Counted from the stretch's first letter, positions 37,596-50,195 are shown. The stretch: 64,000 bases of DNA from an uncultured Pelagibacteraceae bacterium (GCA_902597515.1 CACJYB010000003.1:1-64000), one strand, 5' to 3'. Made by a program: numbers and translations. Notes: generated by a model from the letters alone, not told the origin.

Positions 37596-40500
37596 TTACT
37601 GATTTGTCTGTGTTTCTTCAGGTTCTGAAGCTTCTATTTTATCCTGCTCAGCTAAGAAATTATTATCATCCTCTAGAGCTTTATTGTTCCATCTATTTTT
37701 AATATTACCAGTACCTGCAGGAACTAATCTTCCAACAATTACGTTCTCTTTTAGCCCATTTAATGGGTCAACTTTTCCTTTAATTGCAGCATCAGTTAAT
37801 ACTCTTGTTGTTTCTTGGAACGAAGCAGCTGAAATAAACGACTCAGTTTGAAGTGAGGCTTTAGTGATACCCATCAGAACTCTCTCACCAACAGCAGGGG
37901 TTTTGCCTTCAGCAACTAATTTTTCGTTTGTATTATCAAACTTAATTCTATCAATCACTTCACCAGGTAAATAACTTGAGTCACCTGACACTTTTACTTC
38001 AACCTTTTTAAGCATTTGTCTTAAAATAGTTTCAATATGTTTATCATTTATGATTACACCTTGTAATCTATAGACTTCTTGAACTTGGTTAACAAAGTAT
38101 TCCGTTAATTCTTTAATACCTAAAATTCTTAAAATATCATGTGGCAATGGCTGACCATCAAGAAGATATTCTCCTTTTTGAATTTTTTCACCAGGGTTGA
38201 AATTGATATGTTTACCTTTTGGAATTAAATAATTTGAAGGTTCTGATCCATCTTCAGGAACAATAGATACTCTTTGTTTACCTCTTACCTCTTTACCAAA
38301 AACAACACTACCATCATTTTCAGCAATGATTGCGCTGTCCTTAGCTTTTCTAGCTTCAAATAACTCAGCAACTCTTGGAAGACCTCCAGTAATATCTTTT
38401 GTTTTTGTAGTTTCCTTAGGTAATCTTGCAATTACATCACCAGCATAAACTTTTTGACCATCTTTAATTGATAAAATCGAATCCGGTACTAAATAATATC
38501 TAGCTTCATTATCATCAGCTTTTTTAATTACATTTCCTTTTTCATCTCTAAGAGTGATTCTAGGTTTTAAATCAGTGCTTTTTGATTGACCTCTCCAATC
38601 AATTACTGATTTAGAAGAAATTCCTGTTGCATCGTCAGTAGTTTCTTGAATTGAAACACCGTCAATTAGATCTACATAACTAGCTGTACCACTTTTCTCC
38701 GCTATAACTGGTGTTGTGTAAGGATCCCATTCACATATTTTAGTATTCGCTTTTACTTTATCACCGTTATTAAAAAATAATCTTGATCCATATGCAACTT
38801 TATAAACTGCAATTTGAACTCCATTATCATCCTCAATTGAAAGCTGAGTATTTCTACCCATTACAATTAAATTCTTTTTAGAATCCTCTAATATATTTGA
38901 GTTTATAATTTTTAATGTTCCTTCATTTTTAGTTACAATTTGTGAGTCCTGTTTAACAGAAGCAGTTCCACCTACGTGGAAAGTTCTCATTGTTAACTGT
39001 GTTCCTGGTTCCCCGATTGACTGTGCAGAAATCATTCCAATAGCTTCACCAACGTGAACCATTTTACCTCTAGATAAATCTCTTCCATAAGAAGTAGCAC
39101 AAACACCTTCTTTTGAACCACAAGTCATTACTGAGTAAACTTTTATTGATTTTACCCCTGCAGCATCAATTTTATCGCATCCAGCCTCATCGATCATGGT
39201 TTGTTTTTTGATTATTACTTCACCAGTTAAAGGATGTTTAACCTCATCAAATGTAACCCTGCCTAGCGCTCTTTCAGAAAGGCTAACTACTACATTACCA
39301 CCTTCTAAAATTTCAGAAAGTTCAATAAATCCTGGATTTTTACAGTCACAAGCTTTTTTAGTGACAGTTAAATCTTGAGCTACATCGCAAAGTCTTCTTG
39401 TTAAATATCCAGAACTAGCTGTTTTAAGCGCTGTATCTGCTAAACCTTTTCTAGCTCCGTGTGTTGAGTTGAAATACTCCAAAGCAGTTAATCCCTCTTT
39501 AAAGTTTGAGATAATTGGACTTTCAATAATTTCACCTGAAGGTTTAGCAATCAAACCTCTCATACCAGCTAATTGTTTCATTTGAGCAGCAGATCCTCTA
39601 GCTCCACTGTCTGCCATCATAAATACAGAATTTATTTTCAATCCTTCGTCAGTTTTTTCTGTAGCTGAAATTCCTTTCATCATTTCTCCAGCAACTTTAT
39701 CTGTACACTTAGACCAAGCATCAACAACTTTGTTATATTTTTCACCTCTTGTAATTAAACCTTCAGCATATTGAGTTTCATAATCTGCAATTAACTTCTT
39801 AGTATCATCAATTAATTGAGTTTTATTTTCAGGGATTACAAGATCGTCTTTTCCAAACGAAATTCCTGCTTTAAATGCGTGTTTAAATCCTAAATCTTTA
39901 AGCTTGTCACAGAAAATTACCGTTGTTTTTTGACCACAAAATCTAAATACAACATCAATTATTTCTGAAACTACTTTTTTAGGTAATAATCTATCTACTA
40001 AAGAGAACTTAATGTTGCTATTTTTAGGTAATAAATTTGCTAATAAAAATCTTCCAGCTGTAGAAGTGTATTTTTCCATTTTTTTATTACCTTGATCATC
40101 TACAGTCTCGTATCTTGAAATAATAGTACTATGTACATTTATTTGACCAGATGATAATGCGAATTCAATTTGATCTGAATTTGTAAAGTATCCAGCAGGT
40201 TTATCAGATATAGGCTCTTGTGAAAGATAGTAAATTCCTAAAATCATATCCTGACTTGGAACTATAATTGGTTTACCATTTGATGGAGAAAGAATATTAT
40301 TTGTAGATAACATTAATATTCTTGCCTCTAATTGAGCTTCTAAACTTAATGGCACGTGAACTGCCATTTGGTCACCATCGAAGTCAGCGTTAAATGCTGC
40401 ACAAGTCAAAGGGTGTAATTCAATCGCATCTCCTTCAATTAATTTTGGTTCAAACGCTTGAACTCCAAGTCTATGAAGTGTTGGTGCTCTATTTAAAAGT

Positions 40501-41774
40501 ACCGGATGCTCTCTAACTATTAATTCTAAAGCGTCCCAAACTGCATTTGTTTCTTTTTCAACTAATTTTTTAGCTTGTTTAATTGTTGAAGCTAAGCCTA
40601 ATTTGTTTAATCTTGCATACAAAAATGGTTTAAATAATTCTAAAGCCATTTTTTTTGGTAAACCGCACTCATGTAGTTTTAAATCAGGACCAACAACGAT
40701 TACTGATCTTCCAGAATAATCAACTCGTTTACCTAATAAATTTTGTCTAAATCTTCCTTGTTTACCTTTTAACATTTCAGCAAGAGATTTAAGTGGTCTT
40801 TTACCTGTTCCTGTTATTACTCTACCTCTTCTTCCGTTATCAAATAGAGCATCTACAGACTCTTGAAGCATCCTTTTTTCATTTCTTACAATGATATCTG
40901 GAGCTTTAAGATCCATTAATCTTTTTAATCTGTTATTTCTATTGATTACCCTTCTATACAAATCATTAAGATCTGAAGTAGCAAATCTTCCGCCATCTAG
41001 AGGAACTAATGGTCTTAGTTCTGGTGGTATAACTGGTACTACAGTCATAATCATCCATTCAGGTTTTTGACCTGTTTCAATAAATGACTCGATTAATTTT
41101 AATCTTTTAATTGCTCTTTCTTCATTAACTTTTGATTTGGTTTCTTTAATAAAGCTTACAAGGTTTTTTCTTTCTAATTCTAAATCTAAATTTTTCAGCA
41201 TCTCAAGAACAGCTTCTGCTCCTATTCCTGCTGTAAAACTTTCTTCACCAAACTCATCCTGGTATTTTGCTAATTCTTCCTCATTTAAGAGTTGATTTTT
41301 CTGCAAACCAGTTAAACCAGGTTCTATTACTATAAAGTTTTCAAAATAAAGAACTCTCTCTATTTCTTTCAATTTCATGTCTACCGCTAAAGCAATTCTG
41401 CTTGGAAGAGACTTCAAAAACCAAATATGTGCTACCGGTGTAGCAAGGTTAATGTGGCCCATTCTTTCTCTTCTTACATTTGATTTTGTAACCTCAACAC
41501 CACATTTCTCACATATAATTCCTCTAAATTTCATTCGTTTATACTTACCGCATAAACACTCATAATCTTTTATTGGTCCAAAAATCCTTGCACAGAACAA
41601 ACCGTCTTTTTCAGGTCTAAACGTTCTATAATTAATTGTTTCAGGCTTTTTAATTTCACCAAATGTCCATGATTTAATTTTCTCTGGGCTAGCAAGTGAA
41701 ATTTTAATGCTATTAAAATTTTGAGCTTCTGAAATTTCGCTGCCTTTAAATAGATCTGTTAATTCTTTTTTCAT
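37596..41774 (-). CDS. rpoC: DNA-directed RNA polymerase subunit beta'
   Basis: A 1392-residue beta' subunit. The N-terminal zinc ribbon ([23 protein letters not shown]), the catalytic NADFDGD at residues 462-468 that binds the active-site Mg2+, the second Cys cluster region (CDCKNPG and [20 protein letters not shown]) and the trigger-loop area [20 protein letters not shown] are all intact. The length is normal for alphaproteobacteria. Its ATG overlaps the rpoB stop by one base. Confidence 0.99.
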   Translation of the reverse strand: MKKELTDLFKGSEISEAQNFNSIKISLASPEKIKSWTFGEIKKPETINYRTFRPEKDGLFCARIFGPIKDYECLCGKYKRMKFRGIICEKCGVEVTKSNVRRERMGHINLATPVAHIWFLKSLPSRIALAVDMKLKEIERVLYFENFIVIEPGLTGLQKNQLLNEEELAKYQDEFGEESFTAGIGAEAVLEMLKNLDLELERKNLVSFIKETKSKVNEERAIKRLKLIESFIETGQKPEWMIMTVVPVIPPELRPLVPLDGGRFATSDLNDLYRRVINRNNRLKRLMDLKAPDIIVRNEKRMLQESVDALFDNGRRGRVITGTGKRPLKSLAEMLKGKQGRFRQNLLGKRVDYSGRSVIVVGPDLKLHECGLPKKMALELFKPFLYARLNKLGLASTIKQAKKLVEKETNAVWDALELIVREHPVLLNRAPTLHRLGVQAFEPKLIEGDAIELHPLTCAAFNADFDGDQMAVHVPLSLEAQLEARILMLSTNNILSPSNGKPIIVPSQDMILGIYYLSQEPISDKPAGYFTNSDQIEFALSSGQINVHSTIISRYETVDDQGNKKMEKYTSTAGRFLLANLLPKNSNIKFSLVDRLLPKKVVSEIIDVVFRFCGQKTTVIFCDKLKDLGFKHAFKAGISFGKDDLVIPENKTQLIDDTKKLIADYETQYAEGLITRGEKYNKVVDAWSKCTDKVAGEMMKGISATEKTDEGLKINSVFMMADSGARGSAAQMKQLAGMRGLIAKPSGEIIESPIISNFKEGLTALEYFNSTHGARKGLADTALKTASSGYLTRRLCDVAQDLTVTKKACDCKNPGFIELSEILEGGNVVVSLSERALGRVTFDEVKHPLTGEVIIKKQTMIDEAGCDKIDAAGVKSIKVYSVMTCGSKEGVCATSYGRDLSRGKMVHVGEAIGMISAQSIGEPGTQLTMRTFHVGGTASVKQDSQIVTKNEGTLKIINSNILEDSKKNLIVMGRNTQLSIEDDNGVQIAVYKVAYGSRLFFNNGDKVKANTKICEWDPYTTPVIAEKSGTASYVDLIDGVSIQETTDDATGISSKSVIDWRGQSKSTDLKPRITLRDEKGNVIKKADDNEARYYLVPDSILSIKDGQKVYAGDVIARLPKETTKTKDITGGLPRVAELFEARKAKDSAIIAENDGSVVFGKEVRGKQRVSIVPEDGSEPSNYLIPKGKHINFNPGEKIQKGEYLLDGQPLPHDILRILGIKELTEYFVNQVQEVYRLQGVIINDKHIETILRQMLKKVEVKVSGDSSYLPGEVIDRIKFDNTNEKLVAEGKTPAVGERVLMGITKASLQTESFISAASFQETTRVLTDAAIKGKVDPLNGLKENVIVGRLVPAGTGNIKNRWNNKALEDDNNFLAEQDKIEASEPEETQTNQ

Positions 41775-44700
41775 TAATTAAGCTCCACATTTAATGCTAA
41801 TGATTTAATTTCTTTAACTAAAACGTTAAATGACTCTGGTATTCCAGACTCAAAATTTTCTTCACCTTTAACTATAGTCTCGTAAACTTTAACTCTTCCT
41901 GCAACGTCATCAGATTTAACAGTTAAAATTTCCTGTAATGTATAAGATGCACCATAAGCTTCAAGTGCCCACACTTCCATTTCTCCAAATCTTTGGCCAC
42001 CTAATTGCGCCTTACCACCAAGAGGTTGTTGTGTAACCAAGCTGTAAGGTCCTGTAGATCTTGCATGAATTTTATCCTCAACTAAGTGATGAAGTTTTAG
42101 CATGTAAATTATTCCAACAGTAACCGGTCTATCAAATTTTTCTCCTGTTCTTCCGTCCCATAAATAAGTTTGTCCGGATCCAGGTAAATTTGCTAGTTCA
42201 AGCATCTCGGTAACATTTTTTTCTTTAGCACCATCAAAAACAGGCGTTGAGATTGCGATACCATTTTGTAAATTTTCACAAAGATCTTTAAATTCACTCT
42301 TGCTTAACTTATCAACTTTATCATTAAAAATTTCTTCTCCATAAACAGATTTTAAGAATTTTTCGATTTTTTCTGTTCTTTCAATTTTTTTATTGTTTTC
42401 GTTAACTAAATTTTTAACTTGTTCACCAAATTCTTTACATGCCCAACCCAAATGTGTCTCTAGAATTTGTCCAACGTTCATCCTACTAGGAACGCCCAGA
42501 GGGTTTAATACAATATCAACTGGTCTACCATCTTCTCTATATGGCATATCTTCGACAGGTACAATTTTACTCACAACTCCTTTGTTTCCATGTCTTCCTG
42601 ACATTTTATCTCCAGGTCTTAATCTTCTTTTTATAGCAACGAATACTTTTACCATTTTCATTACACTTGGTAATAAATCATCACCACTTCTAATTTTTAA
42701 AACTTTATCTTCAAATCTCTCTGTTATGTCTTCTTTTGCTTTATTATATTGATCTTTTAATTGAGCTAATGTTGCTTCGTCATTTACATTTCCTACTGTG
42801 ATTTTGAAAACATCATTAATGGATAGTTTATTAATTGTATCAAAATCTAACTTAGTTCCTTCTGGTAAATCTTTTACTTTTTTAGTTAAAGATGATCCTG
42901 ACAAGAATTGTGAAGCTCTTTGTTTAATACTTCTTTCTAATATTTCTTCCTCAACAATTTTATCTTGTTGAACTTGCTCAATTTCAGCTCTTTCAATAGT
43001 TATTGATCTTTCGTCCTTCTCAATTCCATGTCTATTGAATACCCGTACATCAACTACTGTTCCACTTGATCCTCTAGACATTCTTAAAGATGTATCAGTT
43101 ACATCAATAGCTTTTTCTCCAAAAATTGATCTTAATAATTTTTCTTCTGGACCAGATGCTGAGTCTCCTTTTGGAGTAACTTTACCTACTAAAATATCTC
43201 CAGCATTTACCTCCGCACCAATATAAACTATTCCTGATTCATCAAGGTTTTTTAGAGCCTCCTCATTCACATTTGGTATATCTCTTGTTATTTCTTCTTC
43301 ACCAAGCTTTGTATCTCTTGCCATTATTTCGTATTCAACAATGTGAACAGATGTAAAAACATCATCTGTAACACATCTTTCTGAAATTAAGATTGAGTCT
43401 TCAAAGTTGTAACCTTGCCACGGCATGAATGCTACAGTAACGTTCTTACCTAAAGCAAGTTCACCTAATTTTGTTGAAGGACCATCTGCAATAATATCTC
43501 CAGATTTAACTTTATCACCAACTCTAACTAGTGGTCTTTGATTTATACAAGTATTTTGGTTTGATCTTTTAAATTTTTGAAGGTTATAGATGTCTACTCC
43601 AGACTTACTAAAGTCTGTTTCCTCAGTTACTTTTATAACAATTCTTTTACCATCTATTTTATCAACAACTCCATCACGCCTAGCAACAATAGTCACCCCA
43701 GAATCTAAAGCAACATCACTTTCAATTCCTGTACCGACAAGTGGTGACTCAGGTTTTAATAATGGAACTGCTTGTCTCATCATGTTTGATCCCATTAAAG
43801 CTCTGTTTGCATCATCATTTTCTAAGAATGGAATTAAAGATGCTGCAACTGAAACTAATTGTTTTGGTGATACGTCAATGTAATCAATAGAGTCAGGTTT
43901 TGCTAAAAGAAAGTTAAGGTTTTGTCTGCATGAAACTAATTCTTCAGTAATTTTTCCTTTTTTATCAAGTTTTGTATTTGCTTGAGCAATAGTGAATTTT
44001 GTTTCTTCCATTGCTGATAAGTATTCAACTTTATCTTGAACAACACCGTCTTTTACTTTTTTGTAAGGACTTTCAATAAAACCATACTTATTAATTTTTG
44101 CATATGTAGATAAACTATTAATCAAACCAATATTTGGACCCTCTGGTGTCTCAATTGGACAAATTCTTCCATAGTGGGTTGGATGGACGTCCCTTACTTC
44201 AAAACCTGCTCTTTCTCGTGTTAAACCACCTGGACCTAACGCTGAAACTCTTCTTTTATGAGTAATTTCAGATAAAGGATTTGTTTGATCCATAAACTGA
44301 GATAGTTGTGAACTTGCAAAAAAATCTTTCAATGAAACTGTTAATGGTTTTGCATTAATTAGATCCTGTGGCATTGCTGACTCAACATCCAAAGTTGTCA
44401 TTTTTTCTTTAATAGCTCTTTCCATTCTATAAACACCAATTCTAGCTTGGTTCTCAACTAGCTCTCCAACAGAACGAACTCTTCTATTTCCTAGGTGATC
44501 AATGTCATCGACATCATCTTTACCATCACGTAAATCCAACATTTTATGAATAATTGCAATGATGTCATCATTTCTTAATATGGTAATTTTATCTGAACAC
44601 TCTTGGTTTAATCTTGAGTTCATTTTAACTCTTCCAACATCAGACAAATCATATCTGTCTGAGCTAAAGAAAAGGTTATTAAATATTTGAGTTGCTATCT

Positions 44701-45862
44701 CTATAGTTGGCGGTTCTCCAGGTCTTAACATTTTATAGATTTCTGTGATAGCTTCGTCTTTAGTATTATTTTTATCAGCTAAAATAGTTGTAAGTAGATA
44801 AGGTCCTTTGTTTATAGAGTTTGTAACAGAAATTTGAAGTGTATGTATTTTTGCATCTAAAATTTGTTGAATAATTGTATCATTTAATTCAGTCCCGATT
44901 TTAAATACATCGTCCTCTTCTTCATTGACTTTGACATCTCTGTGTAAAAATTTACCAAACAAAGATTCTCTAGAAACTAGTATGTCTTTAAGACCATCGT
45001 TAGCTAATTTTTTTGCATTTAAAAAATTGATCTTATCACCTAATTTGATAACTACTTCACCAGTTTTTGCATCAATTACTTCTTCTGAAAAATTTTTAGC
45101 CTTGTAGTTTTCTGGGTTAAATTTAGTTTTCCACTTTTCTGTTTTTGTGTCAAAAGAATATTGTTCACTTTCATAGAACTCATCAACTATTTCTGATTTT
45201 GTGTAACCTAAAGCTAATAATAAAGTAGATGAAAAAATTTTCTTTTTTCTGTCAATTTTAAAATATAGAAAATCCTTAACATCATATTCGAAATCTAACC
45301 ATGAACCTCTATTAGGTATTACTCTACAATTAAATAAAAGTTTACCGCTTGCATGAGTTTTTCCTTTATCATGATCAAAAAATACGCCTGGACTTCTGTG
45401 CATTTGGTTTACTACAACTCTTTGAACACCGTTAGTTATAAAAGTTCCACTATTAGTCATCATAGGAACTTCACCCATATATACTTCTTGCTCTTTAGCT
45501 GATAAAATATCTTTAGTATTATTTTCTTGATCTATTTCATAAACTACTAATCTTAAAGTACATTTAAGTGCTGATGAGTATGTAAGACCTCTTGCTATAC
45601 ATTCTTCAACATCAAATTTTGGTTTCTCTAATCTATATGAAACATACTCTAAAGTTGCTTTGTCATTTAAATCTTCAATAGGAAATATACTTTTAAAAAC
45701 TCTATCAAAACCTTTAGTAAGTTCTGCTGCCTCAACATTAAATTCTGTTAATTCTTTGTAGGAATTTTTTTGTACTTCAATTAAGTTAGGTATAGATAAA
45801 CTCTCTTTTAGTTTACCAAAACTTTTCCTAATGTTTTTCTTTTCAGTAAAAGATAATTGCAT
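41774..45862 (-). CDS. rpoB: DNA-directed RNA polymerase subunit beta
   Basis: A 1362-residue beta subunit. The rifampicin pocket, from about residue 518 ([30 protein letters not shown] as two adjoining segments in the gene), matches the sensitive E. coli type except for Thr in place of one Asn. Other landmarks are [37 protein letters not shown] and [18 protein letters not shown]. The gene follows rplL across a 56-base spacer that contains a strong hairpin, and runs directly into rpoC. Confidence 0.98.
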   Translation of the reverse strand: MQLSFTEKKNIRKSFGKLKESLSIPNLIEVQKNSYKELTEFNVEAAELTKGFDRVFKSIFPIEDLNDKATLEYVSYRLEKPKFDVEECIARGLTYSSALKCTLRLVVYEIDQENNTKDILSAKEQEVYMGEVPMMTNSGTFITNGVQRVVVNQMHRSPGVFFDHDKGKTHASGKLLFNCRVIPNRGSWLDFEYDVKDFLYFKIDRKKKIFSSTLLLALGYTKSEIVDEFYESEQYSFDTKTEKWKTKFNPENYKAKNFSEEVIDAKTGEVVIKLGDKINFLNAKKLANDGLKDILVSRESLFGKFLHRDVKVNEEEDDVFKIGTELNDTIIQQILDAKIHTLQISVTNSINKGPYLLTTILADKNNTKDEAITEIYKMLRPGEPPTIEIATQIFNNLFFSSDRYDLSDVGRVKMNSRLNQECSDKITILRNDDIIAIIHKMLDLRDGKDDVDDIDHLGNRRVRSVGELVENQARIGVYRMERAIKEKMTTLDVESAMPQDLINAKPLTVSLKDFFASSQLSQFMDQTNPLSEITHKRRVSALGPGGLTRERAGFEVRDVHPTHYGRICPIETPEGPNIGLINSLSTYAKINKYGFIESPYKKVKDGVVQDKVEYLSAMEETKFTIAQANTKLDKKGKITEELVSCRQNLNFLLAKPDSIDYIDVSPKQLVSVAASLIPFLENDDANRALMGSNMMRQAVPLLKPESPLVGTGIESDVALDSGVTIVARRDGVVDKIDGKRIVIKVTEETDFSKSGVDIYNLQKFKRSNQNTCINQRPLVRVGDKVKSGDIIADGPSTKLGELALGKNVTVAFMPWQGYNFEDSILISERCVTDDVFTSVHIVEYEIMARDTKLGEEEITRDIPNVNEEALKNLDESGIVYIGAEVNAGDILVGKVTPKGDSASGPEEKLLRSIFGEKAIDVTDTSLRMSRGSSGTVVDVRVFNRHGIEKDERSITIERAEIEQVQQDKIVEEEILERSIKQRASQFLSGSSLTKKVKDLPEGTKLDFDTINKLSINDVFKITVGNVNDEATLAQLKDQYNKAKEDITERFEDKVLKIRSGDDLLPSVMKMVKVFVAIKRRLRPGDKMSGRHGNKGVVSKIVPVEDMPYREDGRPVDIVLNPLGVPSRMNVGQILETHLGWACKEFGEQVKNLVNENNKKIERTEKIEKFLKSVYGEEIFNDKVDKLSKSEFKDLCENLQNGIAISTPVFDGAKEKNVTEMLELANLPGSGQTYLWDGRTGEKFDRPVTVGIIYMLKLHHLVEDKIHARSTGPYSLVTQQPLGGKAQLGGQRFGEMEVWALEAYGASYTLQEILTVKSDDVAGRVKVYETIVKGEENFESGIPESFNVLVKEIKSLALNVELN

Positions 45863-45873
45863 CTATGTTTATA

Positions 45874-45899
45874 AATACTGATTAAAAATAATCAGTATT
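45874..45899 (-). terminator. rplL-rpoB intercistronic hairpin (attenuator or RNA-processing site)
   Basis: A perfect inverted repeat: 11-base arms AATACTGATTA (45874-45884) and TAATCAGTATT (45889-45899) around four A. It lies in the only spacer between rplL and rpoB. On the minus strand it is not followed by a long U-run, so it would act as a partial terminator or a double-stranded cleavage site. E. coli has an attenuator and RNase III site at this same junction that lowers rpoB relative to rplL (established there; inferred here). Confidence 0.6.
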
Positions 45900-45918
45900 C
45901 GAATTCTTTCTATTTAAT

Positions 45919-46284
45919 TTATTTAAGTTCTACTTTAGCGCCAGCAGCTTCTAACTTAGCTTTGATCTCTTCAGCGTCTTTTTTGTTTACACCAGATTTA
46001 ACTTCTTTCGGTGCTCCCTCTACAAGATCTTTAGCTTCTTTTAAACCTAATGAAGTAGCTGCTCTTACTTCTTTAATAACATTAATTTTTTTATCACCTG
46101 CAGAAACTAACATGATTGTAAAATCATCTTTATCCTCTGCTGGAGCCGCACCACCTGCTGCTGCTGGAGCTGCTGCTGCCATTGGAGTTACACCCCATTT
46201 TTCTTCTAGTTGTTTTGAAAGTTCAGCTGCTTCTGCAACAGTCAAACTTGATAAGTCTTCAATAATTTTGTTAAGGTCAGGCAT
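45919..46284 (-). CDS. rplL: 50S ribosomal protein L7/L12
   Basis: A 121-residue L7/L12, the multi-copy stalk protein that recruits translation GTPases. It has an N-terminal dimerisation helix pair ([21 protein letters not shown]), an alanine/proline-rich hinge ([15 protein letters not shown]) and a C-terminal globular domain ([24 protein letters not shown]). Alanine and GC content are locally higher because of the hinge. It follows rplJ by 5 bases. Confidence 0.98.
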   Translation of the reverse strand: MPDLNKIIEDLSSLTVAEAAELSKQLEEKWGVTPMAAAAPAAAGGAAPAEDKDDFTIMLVSAGDKKINVIKEVRAATSLGLKEAKDLVEGAPKEVKSGVNKKDAEEIKAKLEAAGAKVELK

Positions 46285-46289
46285 ATGTA

Positions 46290-46811
46290 TTACTCTTTGG
46301 GTTGTGTTTCAGAATTTTCTGCCGACAAACTACTCATTTTTTCTGAATGTGCAAGCAAAATACTGATTAATTTAGATGCAGAAGCGTTCAAAATACCCAC
46401 AATATTGGCTCTTGCTTCATCTAGTGTAGGTAAACTAGCTACATTTTGGACACCGGCCTGATCTAAGACCTCATTATCCATAATTCCGCCAATTAATTTT
46501 AAGTTTTCGTTATCTTTTGCAAATTTTGAGAGAATCCTTGCAGACATTATAGCATCCTCTCCAAATGCTACTGCTGTAGGACCAGTAAATAAATTTGATA
46601 AATCTTTACACTTAGTTTTTTCTAAAGCTAATTTTGTAATTCTGTTTTTCGTTATCTTAAATATGATTCCATGTTCTCTCATTTTCGCTCTCAATTCATC
46701 TAATTGAGTCATAGTTAAACCTTGGTAATGAGTAACCATAACAGCTTTACTGTTTTCAAACTTGCTAGTCATTTCTTCAATATAATTTTTTTTTTGTTCT
46801 TTGTTCATCAT
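46290..46811 (-). CDS. rplJ: 50S ribosomal protein L10
   Basis: A 173-residue L10 that anchors L7/L12 dimers to the ribosome. [47 protein letters not shown] and the C-terminal helix that binds L12 are recognisable. The gene starts ATGATG, so translation may begin at 46811 or 46808. Two-base gap to rplA. Confidence 0.97.
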   Translation of the reverse strand: MMNKEQKKNYIEEMTSKFENSKAVMVTHYQGLTMTQLDELRAKMREHGIIFKITKNRITKLALEKTKCKDLSNLFTGPTAVAFGEDAIMSARILSKFAKDNENLKLIGGIMDNEVLDQAGVQNVASLPTLDEARANIVGILNASASKLISILLAHSEKMSSLSAENSETQPKE

Positions 46812-46813
46812 AA

Positions 46814-47503
46814 CTATATCGATTTCCCTAACTTAACTTTATACGAAACACCCATTGTTGATGTGGCAAATACACTTCTAATTAAGTCACCTTTTAGAGT
46901 GTTGTTTGATTTTTCTTTTTCCAAAGCATCTAAAATTGCATTGTAATTTTTTAACAATTGATCATCACTAAAAGATTTTTTACCAATACTAACTCCAATG
47001 TTTCCATCTTTATCATTTCTAATTTCTACTTGACCAGATTTAGCATTTGTTACAGCCTCTTTAATATTTTCAGAAACTGAACCAAGTTTAGGGTTAGGCA
47101 TTAAACCTTTTGGTCCTAGAACTTTTCCTAATTTAGAAAGTTTAATCATCATTACAGGTGTACAAATTAATTTTTCAAAATTTAATTCTCCACCTTTAAT
47201 TCTCTCAACAAATTCATCACCACCTACTATATCTGCTCCAGCATCTTTTGCATCTTGAGTTTTATTATCTTCACAAACTACAGCAACTTTAACTTTCTTT
47301 CCTGTACCACCGGGTAAATTAACTACTGTTCTAATATTAACTTCACTTTTCTTTTGTTTGTTATTAATTTGAAAACTTAAGTCTAAAGACTCATCAAATT
47401 TAGTTGTGCAGTTTTTCTTAAGTTCAGGTAATAATTTTTCTATAGACTCAGCACTTAAGTCTTTAGTATTTTCAGGTAATTTTTTATATCTTTTAGATGT
47501 CAT
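46814..47503 (-). CDS. rplA: 50S ribosomal protein L1
   Basis: A 229-residue L1 that forms the E-site stalk. VVNLPGGTGKKVKVAVVCE, GADIVGGDEFVERIKGGELNFEKLICTPVMMIKLSKLGKVLGPKGLMPNPKLG and the RNDKDGNIGVSIGKKSF region fit the family. One-base overlap with rplK. Confidence 0.98.
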   Translation of the reverse strand: MTSKRYKKLPENTKDLSAESIEKLLPELKKNCTTKFDESLDLSFQINNKQKKSEVNIRTVVNLPGGTGKKVKVAVVCEDNKTQDAKDAGADIVGGDEFVERIKGGELNFEKLICTPVMMIKLSKLGKVLGPKGLMPNPKLGSVSENIKEAVTNAKSGQVEIRNDKDGNIGVSIGKKSFSDDQLLKNYNAILDALEKEKSNNTLKGDLIRSVFATSTMGVSYKVKLGKSI

Positions 47504-47928
47504 TATTCTTTTACCTCAATACCCATTGATCTAGCTGATCCAGCAATAATTTTTATAGCCTCTTCAATATCATGAGCATTTAAATCATTCATTTTTTCTT
47601 TTGCTATGCTCTCTAATTGTTTTTTAGAAATTGTAGCAACAATATTTCTTCCTGGTTCTTTAGATCCACCTTTAAGTTTAACTGCTTCTTTAATATAAAA
47701 AGATGCTGGAGGTGATTTAATTTTAAAATCAAATTTTTTGTCTTTATATACTGTAATTTCAACTGGAACAGGTTTGCCTGCCATTGATTTTGTTTTGTCA
47801 TTAAACGCTTTACAAAACTCCATTATATTTACACCACGTTGACCTAATGCAGGACCAACTGGGGGAGCTGGATTAGCTTGACCGCCTTTAATTTGTAATT
47901 TTATAAACCCACTAATTTCTTTTGCCAT
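47503..47928 (-). CDS. rplK: 50S ribosomal protein L11
   Basis: A 141-residue L11: [36 protein letters not shown] and the C-terminal [10 protein letters not shown]. It binds the GTPase-associated region of 23S rRNA. The proline-rich loop is intact. One-base overlaps with nusG and rplA. Confidence 0.98.
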   Translation of the reverse strand: MAKEISGFIKLQIKGGQANPAPPVGPALGQRGVNIMEFCKAFNDKTKSMAGKPVPVEITVYKDKKFDFKIKSPPASFYIKEAVKLKGGSKEPGRNIVATISKKQLESIAKEKMNDLNAHDIEEAIKIIAGSARSMGIEVKE

Positions 47929-48458
47929 TAACTTACCTTCTCAACCTGATTATATTCTAAATCTACTGGTGTAGGACGACCAAATATAGAAACTGACACC
48001 TTAAGTCTAGCTTTTTCTTCATCAATTTCTTCAATCATTCCAGTAAATGACGCAAATGGACCATCTACGACCTGAACTTTTTCACCTACACTGTAATCTA
48101 CGCCAGATTTTGGCTGTGCAACACCATCTTTAATCTGACCTAAAATTTTCTCTACTTCTTTATCTGAAACTGGAACAGGAATACCTTTTGTGCCCAAGAA
48201 ACCACTAACTCTCTTTATGTTTTTAATCATGTGATAAATATTATTATCCATCTCACTTTTAATTAGTACATATCCAGGAAAGTATTTCTTTTTTCTTTGA
48301 ATTCTTTTACCTCTCTTAACCTCAGTAACATCGTGAGTAGGCACAATAATCTCTTCAAACTTATCAGCAATTTTAGCTTTATCTGCTTCTTCCTTAATTA
48401 AAGCTGCAACTTTATTTTCAAAACTAGAATGAGACTGAACTATGTACCAATTTTTCAT
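47928..48458 (-). CDS. nusG: Transcription termination/antitermination factor NusG
   Basis: A 176-residue NusG. The NGN domain ([53 protein letters not shown]) is followed by a C-terminal KOW domain ([23 protein letters not shown]). It binds RNA polymerase and couples it to Rho or S10. One-base overlap with secE. Confidence 0.97.
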   Translation of the reverse strand: MKNWYIVQSHSSFENKVAALIKEEADKAKIADKFEEIIVPTHDVTEVKRGKRIQRKKKYFPGYVLIKSEMDNNIYHMIKNIKRVSGFLGTKGIPVPVSDKEVEKILGQIKDGVAQPKSGVDYSVGEKVQVVDGPFASFTGMIEEIDEEKARLKVSVSIFGRPTPVDLEYNQVEKVS

Positions 48459-48649
48459 TAAATACTCACTTTAAGTAAAAGTTCTAAGAAAAATTTCAAA
48501 ACCTGATCTAAAAGAAGAAAAAATAAAGACATAACAACTGCCATAACAAAAACCATTAAAGCACCTTGCAATGTCTCTTTCCATGTTGGCCAGGTAACTT
48601 TAAAAGCCTCTTGCTTAACTTCTTGTATAAATTTAATCGGGTTTCTCAT
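48458..48649 (-). CDS. secE: Protein translocase subunit SecE
   Basis: A 63-residue SecE with a single TM helix (about 32-55, VFVMAVVMSLFFLLLDQVLKFFLE) after the amphipathic FIQEVKQEAFKVTWPTWKET segment, which is the family signature. It clamps SecY. The gene lies between tRNA-Trp (17-base gap) and nusG, the canonical order. Confidence 0.96.
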   Translation of the reverse strand: MRNPIKFIQEVKQEAFKVTWPTWKETLQGALMVFVMAVVMSLFFLLLDQVLKFFLELLLKVSI

Positions 48650-48666
48650 AATTTATAAGCTCAAAT

Positions 48667-48742
48667 TGGCAGGAGCGGAGGGACTCGAACCCTCAGCCTC
48701 CGGTTTTGGAGACCGGCGCTCTACCAATTGAGCTACACTCCT
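48667..48742 (-). tRNA. trnW: tRNA-Trp (CCA anticodon)
   Basis: 76 bases that fold into a cloverleaf: acceptor AGGAGTG pairs with the 3' CGCTCCT side, the anticodon loop CTCCAAA gives anticodon CCA, the T-loop GGTTCGAGTCC is standard, and 3' CCA is encoded. It lies between tuf and secE, its classic location. Confidence 0.97.
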
Positions 48743-48752
48743 ATTTATAGAG

Positions 48753-49943
48753 TTACTCTATAATTTTAGTTACTACTCCTGCTCCAACAGTTCTTCCACC
48801 TTCTCTGATTGCAAAATTTAATTTCTCTGCCATAGCAATTGGTGTAATTAGTTTAACAGTAAATTTAGCATCATCACCCGGCATAACCATTTCTGTACCA
48901 GCTGGTAATTCTACTTCACCTGTAACGTCTGTTGTTCTAAAATAAAACTGTGGTCTATACTTAGTAAAGAATGGAGTGTGTCTTCCACCTTCATCTTTTT
49001 TAAGCACATACGCTTGAGCTTCAAATTTAGTGTGTGGAGTAATTGAACCAGGCTTACAAAGAACTTGACCTCTTTCGATATCAGTTCTTTCAATACCTCT
49101 CAATAAAATTCCAACGTTATCTCCAGCTTCACCTGAATCTAAAAGTTTTCTAAACATCTCAACTCCAGTACAAACTGATTTTTTAGTTTCTCTAATTCCA
49201 ACTATTTCAACTTCCTCACCAGTTTTAATCACACCAGACTCAACTCTTCCAGTTGCAACTGTTCCTCTTCCAGAAATTGAGAATACGTCCTCTACTGGCA
49301 TCAAGAATGGTTTATCAACTTCTCTAGCTGGCTGTGGAATATGTTCATCAACAGCCTTCATTAATTCTAAAATTGAATTTTTTCCAATTTCATCATCTCT
49401 ACCTTCAACTGCTGCTAACGCCGAACCTTTAACGATTGGTGTTTTATCACCTGGGTATTTGTATGAAGTTAAAAGTTCTCTAATTTCTTCTTCAACAAGT
49501 TCAATCATTTCTTTATCATCAACTTGGTCTACTTTATTTAAGTAAACAACAATTGCAGGAATACCAACTTGTCTTCCTAAAAGAATGTGTTCTCTTGTTT
49601 GTGGCATTGGACCGTCAGCTGCATTAACTACTAAGATTGCTCCATCCATTTGTGCAGCACCAGTGATCATATTTTTAACATAGTCAGCGTGACCAGGACA
49701 GTCTACGTGAGCATAGTGTCTTTTTTCAGTTTCATACTCAACATGAGCTGTTGAAATTGTTATTCCTCTCTCTTTTTCTTCAGGTGCTTTATCAATTTGA
49801 TCATAAGCAACTGCAGTTCCGCCGCCAGCTTGTGCTAATACATTTGTAATCGCGGCAGTAAGAGTTGTTTTACCATGGTCGACATGACCAATAGTCCCAA
49901 TGTTACAGTGGGGTTTATTTCTTACAAATTTTTCTTTTGACAT
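48753..49943 (-). CDS. tuf: Translation elongation factor Tu
   Basis: A 396-residue EF-Tu. [15 protein letters not shown] (G1), [14 protein letters not shown] (G2), [18 protein letters not shown] (G3) and NKVDQVDD (G4) are conserved; domain II/III segments such as [18 protein letters not shown] and [14 protein letters not shown] are normal. It brings aminoacyl-tRNA to the ribosome. It follows tRNA-Gly by 45 bases and appears to be co-transcribed with the tRNAs. No second tuf lies beside fusA. Confidence 0.99.
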   Translation of the reverse strand: MSKEKFVRNKPHCNIGTIGHVDHGKTTLTAAITNVLAQAGGGTAVAYDQIDKAPEEKERGITISTAHVEYETEKRHYAHVDCPGHADYVKNMITGAAQMDGAILVVNAADGPMPQTREHILLGRQVGIPAIVVYLNKVDQVDDKEMIELVEEEIRELLTSYKYPGDKTPIVKGSALAAVEGRDDEIGKNSILELMKAVDEHIPQPAREVDKPFLMPVEDVFSISGRGTVATGRVESGVIKTGEEVEIVGIRETKKSVCTGVEMFRKLLDSGEAGDNVGILLRGIERTDIERGQVLCKPGSITPHTKFEAQAYVLKKDEGGRHTPFFTKYRPQFYFRTTDVTGEVELPAGTEMVMPGDDAKFTVKLITPIAMAEKLNFAIREGGRTVGAGVVTKIIE

Positions 49944-49988
49944 TACGTTTTACCTCAGTTTTTTTTGTTTCTTCTAATTTTAATTTCT

Positions 49989-50062
49989 TGGAGCGGGTAA
50001 AGGGAATCGAACCCTTACATCCAGCTTGGAAGGCTAGCGTTCTACCATTGAACTACACCCGC
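49989..50062 (-). tRNA. trnG: tRNA-Gly (TCC anticodon)
   Basis: 74 bases: acceptor GCGGGTG pairs with TACCCGC, the anticodon loop CTTCCAA carries TCC, the T-loop GGTTCGATTCC is standard, and CCA is encoded. Located between tRNA-Tyr and tuf, as in the E. coli tufB cluster. Confidence 0.97.
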
Positions 50063-50106
50063 ACAACCCCAAGAGTAACACTCCATGCTATTTAAAATTT
50101 ATTAAA

Positions 50107-50192
50107 TGGTGGAGGGGGAAAGATTCGAACTTTCGAAGACCGAAGTCAACGGGTTTACAGCCCGCCCCATTTGACCGCTCTGGAACCCCTCC
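50107..50192 (-). tRNA. trnY: tRNA-Tyr (GTA anticodon)
   Basis: 86 bases with a long variable arm, typical of bacterial tRNA-Tyr: acceptor GGAGGGG pairs with CCCCTCC, the anticodon loop CTGTAAA carries GTA, and CCA is encoded. It is the first gene of the tRNA-tuf-secE-nusG unit. Confidence 0.97.
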
Positions 50193-50195
50193 TTT

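Noticed and set aside
42393-42752. 119-residue plus-strand frame inside rpoB
   Set aside because: Antisense shadow of conserved RNA polymerase beta sequence; no start context and no family resemblance.
45962-46366. 134-residue reading frame on the plus strand opposite rplL
   Set aside because: It is antisense to the strongly conserved rplL and follows its alanine-rich hinge; no independent evidence for coding.
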